In this document: positions 32,702 to 43,119 of the stretch, in pieces
Numbering within the stretch: position 1 is the stretch's first letter
Layout of the letters: the number at the start of each line of letters is the position of its first letter
Assembly (NCBI GenBank): GCA_024867545.1
Contig: JANFNE010000028.1
Location: 248,001-312,000, forward strand
DNA from: Phytopythium helicoides
Taxonomy: Eukaryota > Oomycota > Peronosporomycetes > Pythiales > Pythiaceae
Direction of reading: 5' to 3'
DNA length: 64,000 bases
Notes under the pieces: generated by a model
The model's database searches: none
The model's input: only the letters and a program-made list of their open reading frames with translations
Told to the model about the DNA's origin: nothing
Made by a program: the position numbers and the translations under genes

Positions 32702-33424
32702 ATGCCAGCCGCCGTGCTCAAACCGTCGGCGCCCGCCAAGAAGACGCGCAATGCGTCTGGCGCCAGCAAGCCCCGCGTGGAGCGAGGGCTCTGGTCGGGC
32801 GAGGAGCACGACAAGTTCCTCGAGGGACTCAAGATGTACCCTCGCGGCCCGTGGAAGAAGATCGCGGGCCACGTCGGCACCCGCTCGGCGCGCCAGGTGC
32901 AAACCCACGCGCAAAAGTATTACGAGAAGGTCGGCCGCCGCCTGCGTGGGCTGCGCAAGGACCGCAAGAAGCTCGTGCGCCCCGAGCACCGGCTGGACGA
33001 CGACATGATCGATCTGTGCCGCATGGCCGCGACCAAGGACTCGGCGCTGCCGCTCGCCGCGCTCATGGAGCCGCAGTCGCCCACGCGCGAGATCGCGCTG
33101 GCGCTCAAGGCGCAGTCGCTGTACGAGAAGATGACCAAGGGGTCGGCCGTCTCGGTCAAGCAGGAGCAGGTCGCCAAGGACGAGCCCAAGCCCACGACTG
33201 CGTCGCAGGAGGAGTCGTTCCAGGCGCTGCTGTGCGGCCTGCAGATCCACGAGCCCGTGAGCTACTACTACCGCACGGGCGAGCGCATCAGCGCCGAGGC
33301 CGCCGACCTGGCGGGCTTCGACGCCTCGTGCCTCGACTTTCTCATCGAAGTGCTCGACTGCCCGCGCGCCGGCAGCTCGCCGAGCGCCACGACGAGCTCC
33401 AGCGGCAGTGACTCGGACTGCTAA
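32702..33424 (+). CDS. R1-type MYB (SHAQKYF class) transcription factor 2
   Basis: 240 residues from ATG 32702 (MPAAVLKPSAPAKK). The frame is open far upstream, but this ATG gives the compact layout shared with the other two MYB genes. The MYB repeat (about 35-90) reads GLWSGEEHDKFLEGLKMYPRG, GPWKKIAGHVGTRSARQV, THAQKYYEKV. A basic segment RGLRKDRKKL and then EHRLDDDMIDL follow. The C-terminus has the family's short motif with SCLDFLIEVLD near the end. A nuclear DNA-binding regulator is expected. A basic linker and acidic end shared with MYB1 and MYB3 suggest one dispersed family. Confidence 0.9.
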   Translation: MPAAVLKPSAPAKKTRNASGASKPRVERGLWSGEEHDKFLEGLKMYPRGPWKKIAGHVGTRSARQVQTHAQKYYEKVGRRLRGLRKDRKKLVRPEHRLDDDMIDLCRMAATKDSALPLAALMEPQSPTREIALALKAQSLYEKMTKGSAVSVKQEQVAKDEPKPTTASQEESFQALLCGLQIHEPVSYYYRTGERISAEAADLAGFDASCLDFLIEVLDCPRAGSSPSATTSSSGSDSDC

Positions 33425-34402
33425 CAGCGGCTGCAGCTCGGCCCCTCGACGCTCGCAGCGCGGCGTACCAGTAGACTACAGACAGTATTTATCATAAGCG
33501 GACAATCCAATCCACCACCGCACGTTCCCCTATTGAGCATTGCATCGAGTCGAGTCGAGTCGAGCGTGAGCTTTCTGAGCGTGAGGAGCGTGATGTTGCT
33601 GCGAGAACGTCGCGGCAGACAGGGAGATGGGAGGGGTACACTACCGTCTGAGTGCGTCAGGCAGAATATTTCAGCGCCATAGAAACCGCAAGAGAGATCT
33701 GTAGACGAAAGCGTCGAACAGCGAGTCACGACCCACCTTGACCGTGGCCCGCAGTAATATCATGCCGCTGACAGTCGATTCGCATGGCGGGAACGCAACG
33801 CTCACACGCCTCTGCAGGCTCCACGGGCTCGCGCCTGACGGCCTCGTGTGTGCGTCTGGCCCTGGTGCTGTGTACAGTACCGTAATACAGTTCACGTTCA
33901 GCCGAGTCCATGTGGTGCAATCCGCGGCGACGTGACGAGGAGCGGGGCCTCACGTCACTCGAAGGCGCACGCCTCTGCAGCCGCCCAGGTCCACTTCCGA
34001 GCCTGTACATATCAGTCTCAGTCGCTAGCGCCTGCCGGCTGCCGCGAGACGGTCCCCCACGTGCCGCGCATCTCCTGGGGTGGTTGCAGCGCCGACGCAG
34101 CGTCGCGCTGTCGCAGCGGCGGGTGATAAGCAAGCCGGGCGCATCCTCTTTGGCTTCAGGAGTCAAGTATGAAATTCATACAGGCAAAGTATGAATATGG
34201 ACCATAGTCAGCGCAAGTCAAACGCACAAGTCCCGTCACTATTCATAAGCCTGCCGGCGCTGGTCATCGTCGACGACCAAGGCGTGGGACCCTCCCATCG
34301 ACACTTTGGCGCCGACGCTCGCTGGATAGTCTCTGTATTCACCGAGCGGCACCGACGCCGGAGCCTCCGCAGCCCCACACTGCGGCTTCAACCGTGAACT
34401 GA
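33425..34402. other. Intergenic region between convergent genes
   Basis: About 980 bp. It contains a CGAGT tandem run at about 33546-33564 and TACAGTAC at 33873-33880. No coding signal recognised. Confidence 0.45.
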
Positions 34403-37171
34403 TTAGTTCCCGCTGCCAGCGACGAGCCACGCGGTCGCCACAGCGGAAAGCACGCTCACGAAGCAAGTGTTGCCCACGGACGCCGCGGCGCTGGTCGAGC
34501 CACCGCCTGCAGTGCCGCCGTTCCCAGAGCTCGTCGTAGAGGAGCCGCCGCTTGCGTCGCCAGCATCGTACGCCGCCTGATCCGCTGCCGAGATGGCGGG
34601 GAAGTTGGACAAGTCGACGTTGAGCTGTACGGTCGCGCCGGCTTCCAAGAGCTGCAGCAAGGCCGTGTTCTCGACCGCGAGCTGCGGCGCGCCGTACGAG
34701 TAACCGTCGGGACAGCTCGAGCCCTGGCTGACGACCTCCCACAACGTGCGGTTGCTGGAGCTCACGCACGCCATGGAGGTGATATCGCTCGCCGACGCAA
34801 CGCCGTACCAGCGACCATCCGTCTGGGACAGCATCACAGCCGCATCACCTTCCGACGGCTCGTTCTCCGCCCACGTCCAGACCATCGCGGCCATTGTCAG
34901 TCCGTCCAGTCCATCAGGAGCGAGAATATTAACGCCCTCAGCCACAAATGTCGGGAGAGTTGACGCATCAACCTCCCCCTCCGTGGTAGAACTGCTACTA
35001 CTCGAGTCGCTGCCGAGCAAGCCCGACTCGGACAGCGTGGCGTAGTGGAGTGCGCTTTGGTACGCACGCACAATCGTGCCGGCGTTCGTCTCCACAGACT
35101 CAGAGGTCGACGAGACGTCCTCCCAGCCGCTGCACAGGTCCCGCATGTAGAACATGGCGTCGTTGGCCTCGGGGGTCGTCACGGAAATCACGCGCTTGCC
35201 GGCCGCGATGAGCTGGTTTAGCGTCACGTCATTCCATCCACCGTAGGTTTCCAAGTCCGATGGAATCATCAGAGTATCCCCAAACAGGTCGGTGTAGAGG
35301 GCAAGCAGCGAGTCGACCTTGGAGAAAGTCTCGATCTCGTCACCAACTTCCGTGTACAGCACGACGAGATCGTTCGGGTTTGCGCTGATCCAGTCGGCCA
35401 GTTCGGAAAGTGACTCGTTGTGCAGACGCTGTTCTTCGGCGCGGATACCGCTGATCGACGGCAAACAGCCGATAAGAGACGACTGCCACTCCACCGATGC
35501 ACCCGTGATCGTCTCGAGCTCTGCGACCAGCGACGTGGATGCATCGTCAAGAAGCGAAATACCAATTTCAGAGCAGTGCGCGCTGTAGAAGTTGGAGCCA
35601 AAGTAGTGCACGTCCATTTCAATGAACCGAGCACCAAGATTCAGCTGGTCCGTCACGCTCAAGAACTATGTAGTGGCGGACAGCAACAACGGCATTAGAA
35701 CGACGCCCAGAGACAACAAGGTGCAGGTGCGGTCCATACCTGGTTGTTCGTGCGGACGTACGAGTCCGAGTTGGTTGCATTGAGTACGGCATTCATGAGT
35801 TGGTCGCGGTTTCCGTACCCGCGAGCGCGGGTGATGACACTGTTATGCGTCGCAGGAAGTTCAGCGTAGCAAAGAGTCTGGTCGTATGTGAGGTTGCGCT
35901 GATAGGTGATGGCGCGCGCCACCCAGGGCTCGATGATTGCCGTTCCCGCCTCGCACACGGAGCTGCAGACATCGTCGGCGTCGCACAGCGACGTCCTGGT
36001 GCAGGTGACGTTCTTCTCGGTAGCCGTTTTGGCCGTGACCGCAGCAGTGCTATTGGTGGCAGAGCCAGAAGCCGCCGTCAAGAGGAACTCCGGGGCAGTG
36101 CACGTCGTGCCGAAAGCTGCAACCGTCAATCGTGTCATAGGGCGAGGCAAACTGGCTGGAAGCTTCGAGGTTCTGGCGACTGGTCATCAGATTCAGCAGC
36201 TCTGGAATGGAGTTGCCGGACACATGAGCAATGACTTCGTCCAAGCTCTCCATCAGCGCAGAGATGCCCGCAGCACAGCACGAAGCTGCGTAATACGGGA
36301 TCGACGTCGAACCGTCGAGTCGACTTGTGAGGCTCGTGTCTTCAAGCTCGGAGCAAACATCCGAGCCGGCAGCGTAGAGCGGCGTGCCCGCATGCACGAC
36401 CAGCGCACTCACAAGTGCCGTGTCGCTGCTCGTGAGCGCGTCGCCAAGGAACGAGGTGAGCGACTGTCCGCACAGATCGCTCCCTGCGGTCATGCACATG
36501 CTGCGGTGCAGTCCGTTGACGAGGTTGACGAGCGTCCGGTCAAGGGTCTGTCCGGAGGGGACAAGCACCTGAGCGACCTCGTAGTATGCGCTCAGCTCCG
36601 TGCAGCACGAGGCTCCGCTAGCCAGGAGCTCGACGATGGCCGGCAGCAGTGCGTCGATGCAGGGTCCGGCCTGCGTGTTCATGACCGAGCAGAAGCCAGC
36701 CGTGTTGGTCGCTGCGTCCTCGTTCCAGCTCGCGAGCGACGTGGACAGGTCGGCGGTGGACCCGGAGCCCGACGTCGATGTCAGGATGCCGCCCAGCAGC
36801 ATGCCGAGGAAGTCGGAGAATGCGGCGCTGTTGGCGTCGCTCGCGTTGGCCGAGAAGAGCGACACGAGCGTCGTGAGCTCGCAGGTGCCGCCGGCCGACA
36901 GCGCAGCGTAGAGCGTCGCAATGTTGCTCGCCACGCAGCCGCGGAGGCCCGCGGTGGTCGGCAGCACCTCCAGGTACTGCGCGAACGCGCTGCTGCTCGC
37001 CGCCTCCTCGCACGTGGCGTCGCTCGTGGCCTGCAGCGCGCGCGTCGGCGCCGACGTCTCCAGCAGCTGCTCGAAGTGCTCGCGGCTCGGGAAACTCGCG
37101 CCGGCGCTTGCGCTCGCGCCCATTAGCGCGACGAGCAGCAGCAGCAGCCGCAGCGTCGACCGGCGCGGCAT
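34403..37171 (-). CDS. Secreted, probably GPI-anchored PLC-like phosphodiesterase
   Basis: Exons 35740-37171 and 34403-35665 with a 74-bp intron. The frame breaks at a TTT run near 36113 (one extra base); removing it joins DGCSF to GTTCTAPEF. The signal peptide is LRLLLLLVALMGASASA. About 340 Cys-rich residues of unknown type follow, then a PI-PLC X-like barrel: ELPATHNSV carries the first active-site His and GARFIEMDVHYF the second. The C-terminus is Gly/Ser-rich and ends in a hydrophobic tail (VSVLSAVATAWLVAGSGN), the form of a GPI-attachment signal. The fold cleaves phosphodiesters such as phosphoinositides. The fused Cys-rich half is unusual, and the true substrate is unknown. Confidence 0.8.
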
Positions 37172-37532
37172 CCTGGGCGGTCGAAGTGCTCGGCAGGCGG
37201 CGATTAAGGAAATGAGCGACGGGCAAGTGCAAGCCCCGCAGGGTTTCCCTTGCCTTGGCCCGTCTTCTTATCTGCTAGTGTCCAACAGTACGAACAGGAA
37301 AGGGCACGGAGTTGTATGGGCTTCACTATGGTGAAGAGCCAGACCTGAAATCGACCGAAGTGTAAACTGACAAATCACACGGTGGCATAGTTTTTCTCAT
37401 AGAGCGCTAAACCGGCGGAGTTAGCGCCTTCCGAGCCAAATTAGCGCTCGCGCTGCCAGCTAAAAGCGCGGCGATTACGCTCCGACCCCGCTTACGTTCC
37501 CATCTTCATCACCGAGAAGTCCCGACGCCAGG
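37172..37532. promoter_or_regulatory. Divergent PLC-like / VPS9 promoter with TTAGCGC cluster
   Basis: Contains GCGCTAA at 37404-37410 and TTAGCGC at 37421-37427 and 37441-37447, that is three copies of one heptamer within 44 bp, plus AAAAGCGC at about 37463. They sit about 90-130 bp before the VPS9 start. Confidence 0.45.
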
Positions 37533-39709
37533 ATGCAGGGATCGCTGAGGTAAGCGCGGCTTCCGCGGGGCTGCGCGCGTCCCCCCGGGCGGCTGCGACG
37601 CCCCGCGCGCGCCTGCGGTGCTGCTGCTGGTGTCTAACGCCTCTGTGCGCGCGTTGGGCCTGCGTAATCAGCGCGTACCTGCGGGACACGGCCGGGTTCT
37701 TCGCCGACCCGCTGCACGGCCACAGCTTCCGACCCGTGCAGCCGGCCGCGCTGTCGCCCGTGGACCGCAGCCTGCTCTTCTTCCGCGACTGCGTGCTCTG
37801 CAGGGACCGCGTGCTGACCTTCCTGCGCTCCTCGGCAGCCACCAGCTTCAGGCGGAGAAAATCCAGCGCCTTCAATGTGAACGCAGCCCCGTCCAGCGCC
37901 GGGAAGCCATCTGCGAGGGGATCGAACGACACGATCTGCCAGTGCGTCGCGTGCGGGGCGTTCGTGCACCGCGGGTGCCTCACGTACGTCCATCGGCACC
38001 GCAATTGCCGCGGACACGAGTCGCTGCTGCCAGTGTGCGCGCAGGGAAATGGAGCACCGGGACATCACAGACCGGTGGAGCTCGTTGCAACTGCCAAGAG
38101 CGACAAAACCAACCCCGTGGCGGTGCGGAGGCAACAGCAGAAGCTATATGCGCAACTGTTTGGGGAAGCGTCTGTCAAGGATGTCGACCCCGCCACGGTG
38201 TCGCTGATGACGCTCTCGGACCTGATTGAGGAGCTCTCCATTACTGCTGCCAGCTCGACAGCTCCGCCCACAAAGCAGAGCTCAGTCAAGCGTGGCAACA
38301 GCTTTTTCACGCGTGAAAGTGGAAGCGTCAACCATCGAGAAACCGCGAAGGCAGCGATCCGAATGGCGAAGCGCGTCAGCCCCGTCCTTGCTGCGGGCGG
38401 AGTGATCGGTGCTCTCGCGCTCGGACCAGCAGGGGGAGTCATTGCGGGTATCAACATGCTGCTAGGTGGCTTGGGTGTGGAAGCACTTGTGGCAGGTGTC
38501 GGTATCACTGCCGCGACCGCTGCTGCAGCCACCGTGACACAACAGCAAAAGGCTCGCAAAGTCAAGCGGCTTGACGAAGAGCTGCGATCCGGAGAATGGG
38601 CGACTAGCATCTGCTGGGACTGCAAGCGGGCGCACAGTGATATTCCGTCTGACGATGCCTGTCGCAAAGATGCCGAGCTGCTTCGTCGCTTTCAATTGCC
38701 CCCGCAGCCGCCTAAGACTGCTGATAATGTCGAGGCGGGAAGCGGGAGCGACACTCGGCCACATCAAACGTATCCGAGCGACGCAGAGATCTATGGGTTC
38801 CTGTTTGGTCTCCTCTCGTCGCCCAGCGAGTTTCTCGGCCAAGTCAACATACAGCTGTGCGAATCGTTTCGTCAACGGCACTTTGCACGTCAAAAGAGTC
38901 AGAACGTGAAGATAGCACCGGGACAGCAGGTGCTGAGGGAAACTCTGCACGACGCCAAGATGTATGTAGCACACATGGTTGGAGCGACCGTCCAGTGCTT
39001 CCCCAGTCTAGCGAGTACACCAGATGCGATGGCGAGCTGTACACTGGCCATCGAGCGCATTGTGTTCGACGACATCTACCCGATCGTGTTTGGCGAGTTT
39101 GAACGCGCCTTTCGCGATGCCAACAGTGTGTTCTACGACACTATTGAAGAGATCCGCTGCGAGCAGCAGCAGCAGCAACCACAGGACGAGCTGGTGATTG
39201 CAGAAACGCCTACAAAGTCAAAAGTCCAAGAAGAATGGACGGCTAGTTCTTGCAGGCGATCTACTTGATGCCGAGGAGAAGCTGGTTGCCATGATGCAGT
39301 CGGCGTGCTCCCCCCTGCAGAAGCTCGATCTTTTGTGCGAAGCGTTCCGTTCTATCTGCTGTTTTGCCGACAAGCTGCACCAGACGGCATCGAACGCGGA
39401 CATTTTGATCCCGCTCGTCTGCGCCGTACTGATCGAGTCGCCTCGTGTGTGCGGTGCTGCAGCCTCTCGGGGCGCGTTTGTGTCGGAGATCGCCTACATC
39501 TCGTTTTTCACGAGTGGCGGCGGCAAGGGCGTGGAGGGCTATGTGTTGACCAGTTTCGAGGCCGCCATCAGGTGATCGCAGCCGTCGATGTGTCAAGCGG
39601 TCCGGCCCGAGAGCTGGATTTGTTCATGAGCGATGGCGAGGACGCGGACGACGAGGATGATGACGACGACGAGGACGAGGAGTTCTTTGATGCGGTGGCG
39701 GCTCGGTAA
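37533..39709 (+). CDS. VPS9-domain protein with zinc-binding motif, probable Rab5-type GEF
   Basis: Exon 1 is 37533-37549 (17 bp, MQGSL), then a 122-bp intron and exon 2 from 37672. A Cys/His cluster (CQCVACGAFVHRGC ... HRNC, about 92-118) resembles C1/PHD-type zinc binding. A long Ala/Gly-rich hydrophobic hairpin (about 242-292, VLAAGGVIGALALGPAGG) could dip into a membrane. The C-terminal part matches VPS9: KLDLLCEAFRSI, ADILIPLVCAVLIE and YVLTSFEAAIR. It ends in an acidic tail (FMSDGEDADD). Two breaks occur, between about 39195 and 39250 and near 39570, where one base is missing at CATCAGGTG. VPS9 domains activate Rab5-family GTPases in early endocytosis. The acidic tail assumes the second break is an error. 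Confidence 0.8.
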
Positions 39710-41098
39710 TGTTGAGATCGCTACAAGTATGAATCGCTGCTTCACTGTAGAATGCGCTGGTGAAGCTGAAAGTATGAGCCATTGGCTGTGCATCCCACCA
39801 CTCATCATGATAAGCTGTGTGATCCGTCCGTATGTATCCATTGTGTTTTGCCCCGCATCCCCCTGATCCGAAGCGGAAAACGCGTTGTGCTGGTCGACAC
39901 CCGACCAGCTTCAACTTGGTCAACTTCAACTTGTTGACCACCATGCGCACAACGCGAGATGCGCCTCCCATGACGCACCTACACTGTCAGGTGCACTCTG
40001 CTGCGCCATAAATCAAGCACCAGCACACAGTGGCACACCATCGAACGCCATCGGCAGAAGCGCAATGCAGTCAACAAAGGACGAAAGCGCGACAGCGCGA
40101 CTTGCTGAAGTAGAGGATCTCGCCAGAACGTGAGGGTCCTAACAAAGATACGAGCCTGACCGACAACAAGTTAGGCTCACGCACAGTCGCATCGATTGCT
40201 TAGGCGCCCTCATTCTGACGAAAACCACGATAATCCCGCCTTCCGACTGGTGACGTGAAGATCGGCAGACTGGGCGTGCCATTCCCATCGAGTATTGTGC
40301 AGAGCACTGGTGGTCTCGCGCAAGGCGACCACTACTCGGTCGGCCATTTCGAGCGATTGATGCATCGCCAACCGACTCTACGCCCACCGGCTGACTGGTG
40401 GTGGCTTCTCACCGAGTCTGCCACCAGCAATCACGTACGTCACACTCGACCATCGAGCTAGTACGAACACCGCTGCATGACAAGCCTCGTGTCTATCTGC
40501 GGCTTTGACGTCAACACTCTCGACAATGCTCCTTGTCCATGCCCGCCGCCGAAATATTCGGAGCGCGAGAGAGGCTGTAGCCATTCGGATTTGCTTGATG
40601 CAACGTGATGGGACGTGATGCAGACGACAGCGGGAGGTGCACTTGTCACGAGCCAATCAGCGCACGAAGGCCTGGTTTATCAGGTGGAGTCGGGAAAAAG
40701 TCCACCGCCGTTCGAACGCGAGAGTCTGAGGCTGATGACTGGCGGTGCAGACTAATGCAAATGGGGCGTCGGTGAGGTGGTGAGGTGGTCATGGCGTGTG
40801 GCTATGCGTCTTGAAGCCACTCCACGTGGGCGAGGCATGTGTTGCGTCCGCCTCATGCTAATTGCTCCCGTTGAACCTTGAGACCACGGTGCCACGATGG
40901 AGCTGTGATTGCTGGTGTCAAGCGTACCGAGCCCCCGAGAGGAGGCCCGGTTGGGGGTGTATTTGGTTCGTTACAAGTGCTATGTACTACGCTCCGAAGC
41001 GCAGTGGTGGAACTAGTCATGCAAGCGGCTCCTCATGCAAACGCCCGAGTCTTCTCGGCGGCTAGCTTCTTAACTTAAATCCCGTCCGCTGCGGCCTG
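39710..41098. other. Intergenic region between convergent genes
   Basis: About 1.4 kb with only short unsupported ORFs. TCAACTTCAACTTG-type repeats lie near 39905-39930. Nothing else recognised. Confidence 0.5.
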
Positions 41099-41710
41099 TC
41101 ACTCCTCCATGGCGGCGATGAGAAAGTCAAGCGACTCGTCGAGCGACGGCAGCAGCTCCGGCTGCTCGTCTCCGAGCGCTGCAGCGATGCCGAAAACGTC
41201 GACTGCGTCCACGTCGAGCAGGAACGGGTAGGACAATTCCATGGCCACGTCCTTATCTCCCGCGGACTCTCGCTTGACCTTGACCGGCGAGATGCTGGGG
41301 AACGCCGCGAGGATCGGCGACTCGCGCACGGGGGTCGTGTTGATGATTGCGGGGCTTGGGGAACTGGTGGAGGTGATGACGGCGGCCGTCGTGTCAATCG
41401 AGAGGGCCGGTGGGAGCGGGCTCGCGCGGTTGTGCATGAGGTCGCAGAACTCGAGGATGTCGTCGTCGATGCGGTGCTCGAGGCGTGCCCACGTCTTGCG
41501 GTCCTTGCGCAGCCCGCGCATGCGACGCATGATCTTCTCGTAGTACTTTTGCGTGTGGGTCTGCACCTGGCGCACGGAGCGCGTGCCTACGAGCGCGGCG
41601 ATGTCGGACCACGGTCCCTGCGGGAACTTCTTGATGGCCGCGAGGAACCGGTCGTGTTCGTCCTCGGACCAGATGCCGTTGCGCATATTCGGGTCTCGGC
41701 GGGCGGGCAT
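41099..41710 (-). CDS. R1-type MYB (SHAQKYF class) transcription factor 3
   Basis: 203 residues from ATG 41710, the smallest of the three. The repeat begins almost at once: GIWSEDEHDRFLAAIKKFPQG, GPWSDIAALVGTRSVRQV and THTQKYYEKI. The usual Ala of the signature is Thr here. RGLRKDRKTWARLEHRIDDDI follows, very close to MYB2. The end (LPSLDESLDFLIAAMEE) matches the C-terminal motif of MYB1. Three GTACTGTA-type sites (41957-41964, 41970-41977, 42006-42013) lie 250-300 bp upstream. A nuclear regulator; its targets cannot be read from the sequence. Confidence 0.9.
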   Translation of the reverse strand: MPARRDPNMRNGIWSEDEHDRFLAAIKKFPQGPWSDIAALVGTRSVRQVQTHTQKYYEKIMRRMRGLRKDRKTWARLEHRIDDDILEFCDLMHNRASPLPPALSIDTTAAVITSTSSPSPAIINTTPVRESPILAAFPSISPVKVKRESAGDKDVAMELSYPFLLDVDAVDVFGIAAALGDEQPELLPSLDESLDFLIAAMEE

Positions 41711-43119
41711 GGCTGCTTAATCGACCGCGTGTGTCACGTGAGACTTTGGCGAGGTGGACGGAATGGAGGACGACGGAGGATCGAGGCGAGGATCGAGGCG
41801 AGGACGGCTCGAGGGTAAAGCGCGATGGGCTTTGGGTGGAGGGCAGGGCCGAAGCTCGCACGGACGCTTTCGCTGTGCGCGTCGAGCCAAATCGGAGAAT
41901 GGCTAGGCCCGGCGCCGCGCGGAGGCGGGCGGGGAGGAGTTGACTGCGGCGCTCGGTACAGTACGCCACGTACTGTATGTGTACGCATTTTCGAACGGCG
42001 CGTGCTACTGTACGATACTGCAAACGACACACGTCACATGGAACAGACGAGCCGCAAGGGGACAGTGGGACGTTTGGTACGGTAGGGAACAACCTGCATT
42101 CTGTCTGTGTTGCGGCAATGCTGCGCAGTCGGTCAAGTGGTTGGTCGTTCATCACACAACTCAGCGGAAAAAGTGGCGCTGCACTACTGTTCTCGCTGCT
42201 CTCGCGTCTATCAGGCATGAACACACGGCGGTGGAAACACAAAATCCACTCGGGAGACGGCATTTTTGCGCATTTTGCGCATTTGACGCAGTAGAGAATC
42301 GAGCCTAGCATAGAGCGCTTTGGGTATAAATGCGCTTCCATCGGCGGATTCTCGCGCGCTTGAATCCGCTGGGAATTCGCCAAATTATCGCGTCGAGGGA
42401 GCGGTCCATGAAACGGTGAGCACGTGCACACGCGATTGTTGGTGCAGCCTCGCTGCAAAACACCGATAACGCGGCGGCAGCCTTGCGAGTATCAACACTC
42501 CACGGTGCTGCTGCTGTTCGAACCCATACAATCACCTTCAAGCGCATCCATTCTCGCAGGAACCTCCAAGACCCGATGCCAGTGGATTTTCCGTCACTTC
42601 AACTTGCCTGTCCGTTGGCACCGACATCTTTTCGCACCACTTTCACTTTTCCGCCGCCGGAGATGCGAGCGATCCTTCACGCACCTGCGTGTTATCTTCG
42701 TCATGCAGCTGCAGCAAGGCGTCGCCTTCTTCTGCCGCCAATGCCTCCACCACCACCGCGACCAAAGTCATCATGAATTCATCAAGACCATATGCGCAGC
42801 CAGCATGGAGCACACGCAATGCTCGGATGCCTGGATTTTTTCTTGACCGACTGGCGGCGCAAAATTTTTCGCGTCGCCGCCGATTAACTTGCGATGGCAG
42901 CGGAACGTTCCTGCAAGAGGGCTTCAACGCCGAGTTGACGCACGCCAGCGATGGCGCTTCAACGTCAACAACACGCGGTTTCATGATTCAGTTCAGCCAT
43001 GAGATGCTCGTCACTGCGTCACAAGAGGGGTTTGGGGCCATTCTCTGAGCTCATACTAGCGGGTTGTCTTTGTTTGCTTATACTCTCAAGGCACCAACAT
43101 GTATCGTTTCCTGGCTCAC
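41711..43119. promoter_or_regulatory. MYB3 upstream region and intergenic stretch
   Basis: Holds the cluster TACAGTAC (41957-41964), GTACTGTA (41970-41977) and TACTGTAC (42006-42013). An imperfect tandem GGATCGAGGCGA pair lies at about 41778-41801. ORFs between 42424 and 43048 on both strands are short and of low complexity; I do not call them. Confidence 0.45.

Noticed and set aside
42424..43048. Overlapping ORFs upstream of the SH3/FAIM gene 3' end
   Set aside because: Low complexity, overlapping on both strands, and no recognisable family.
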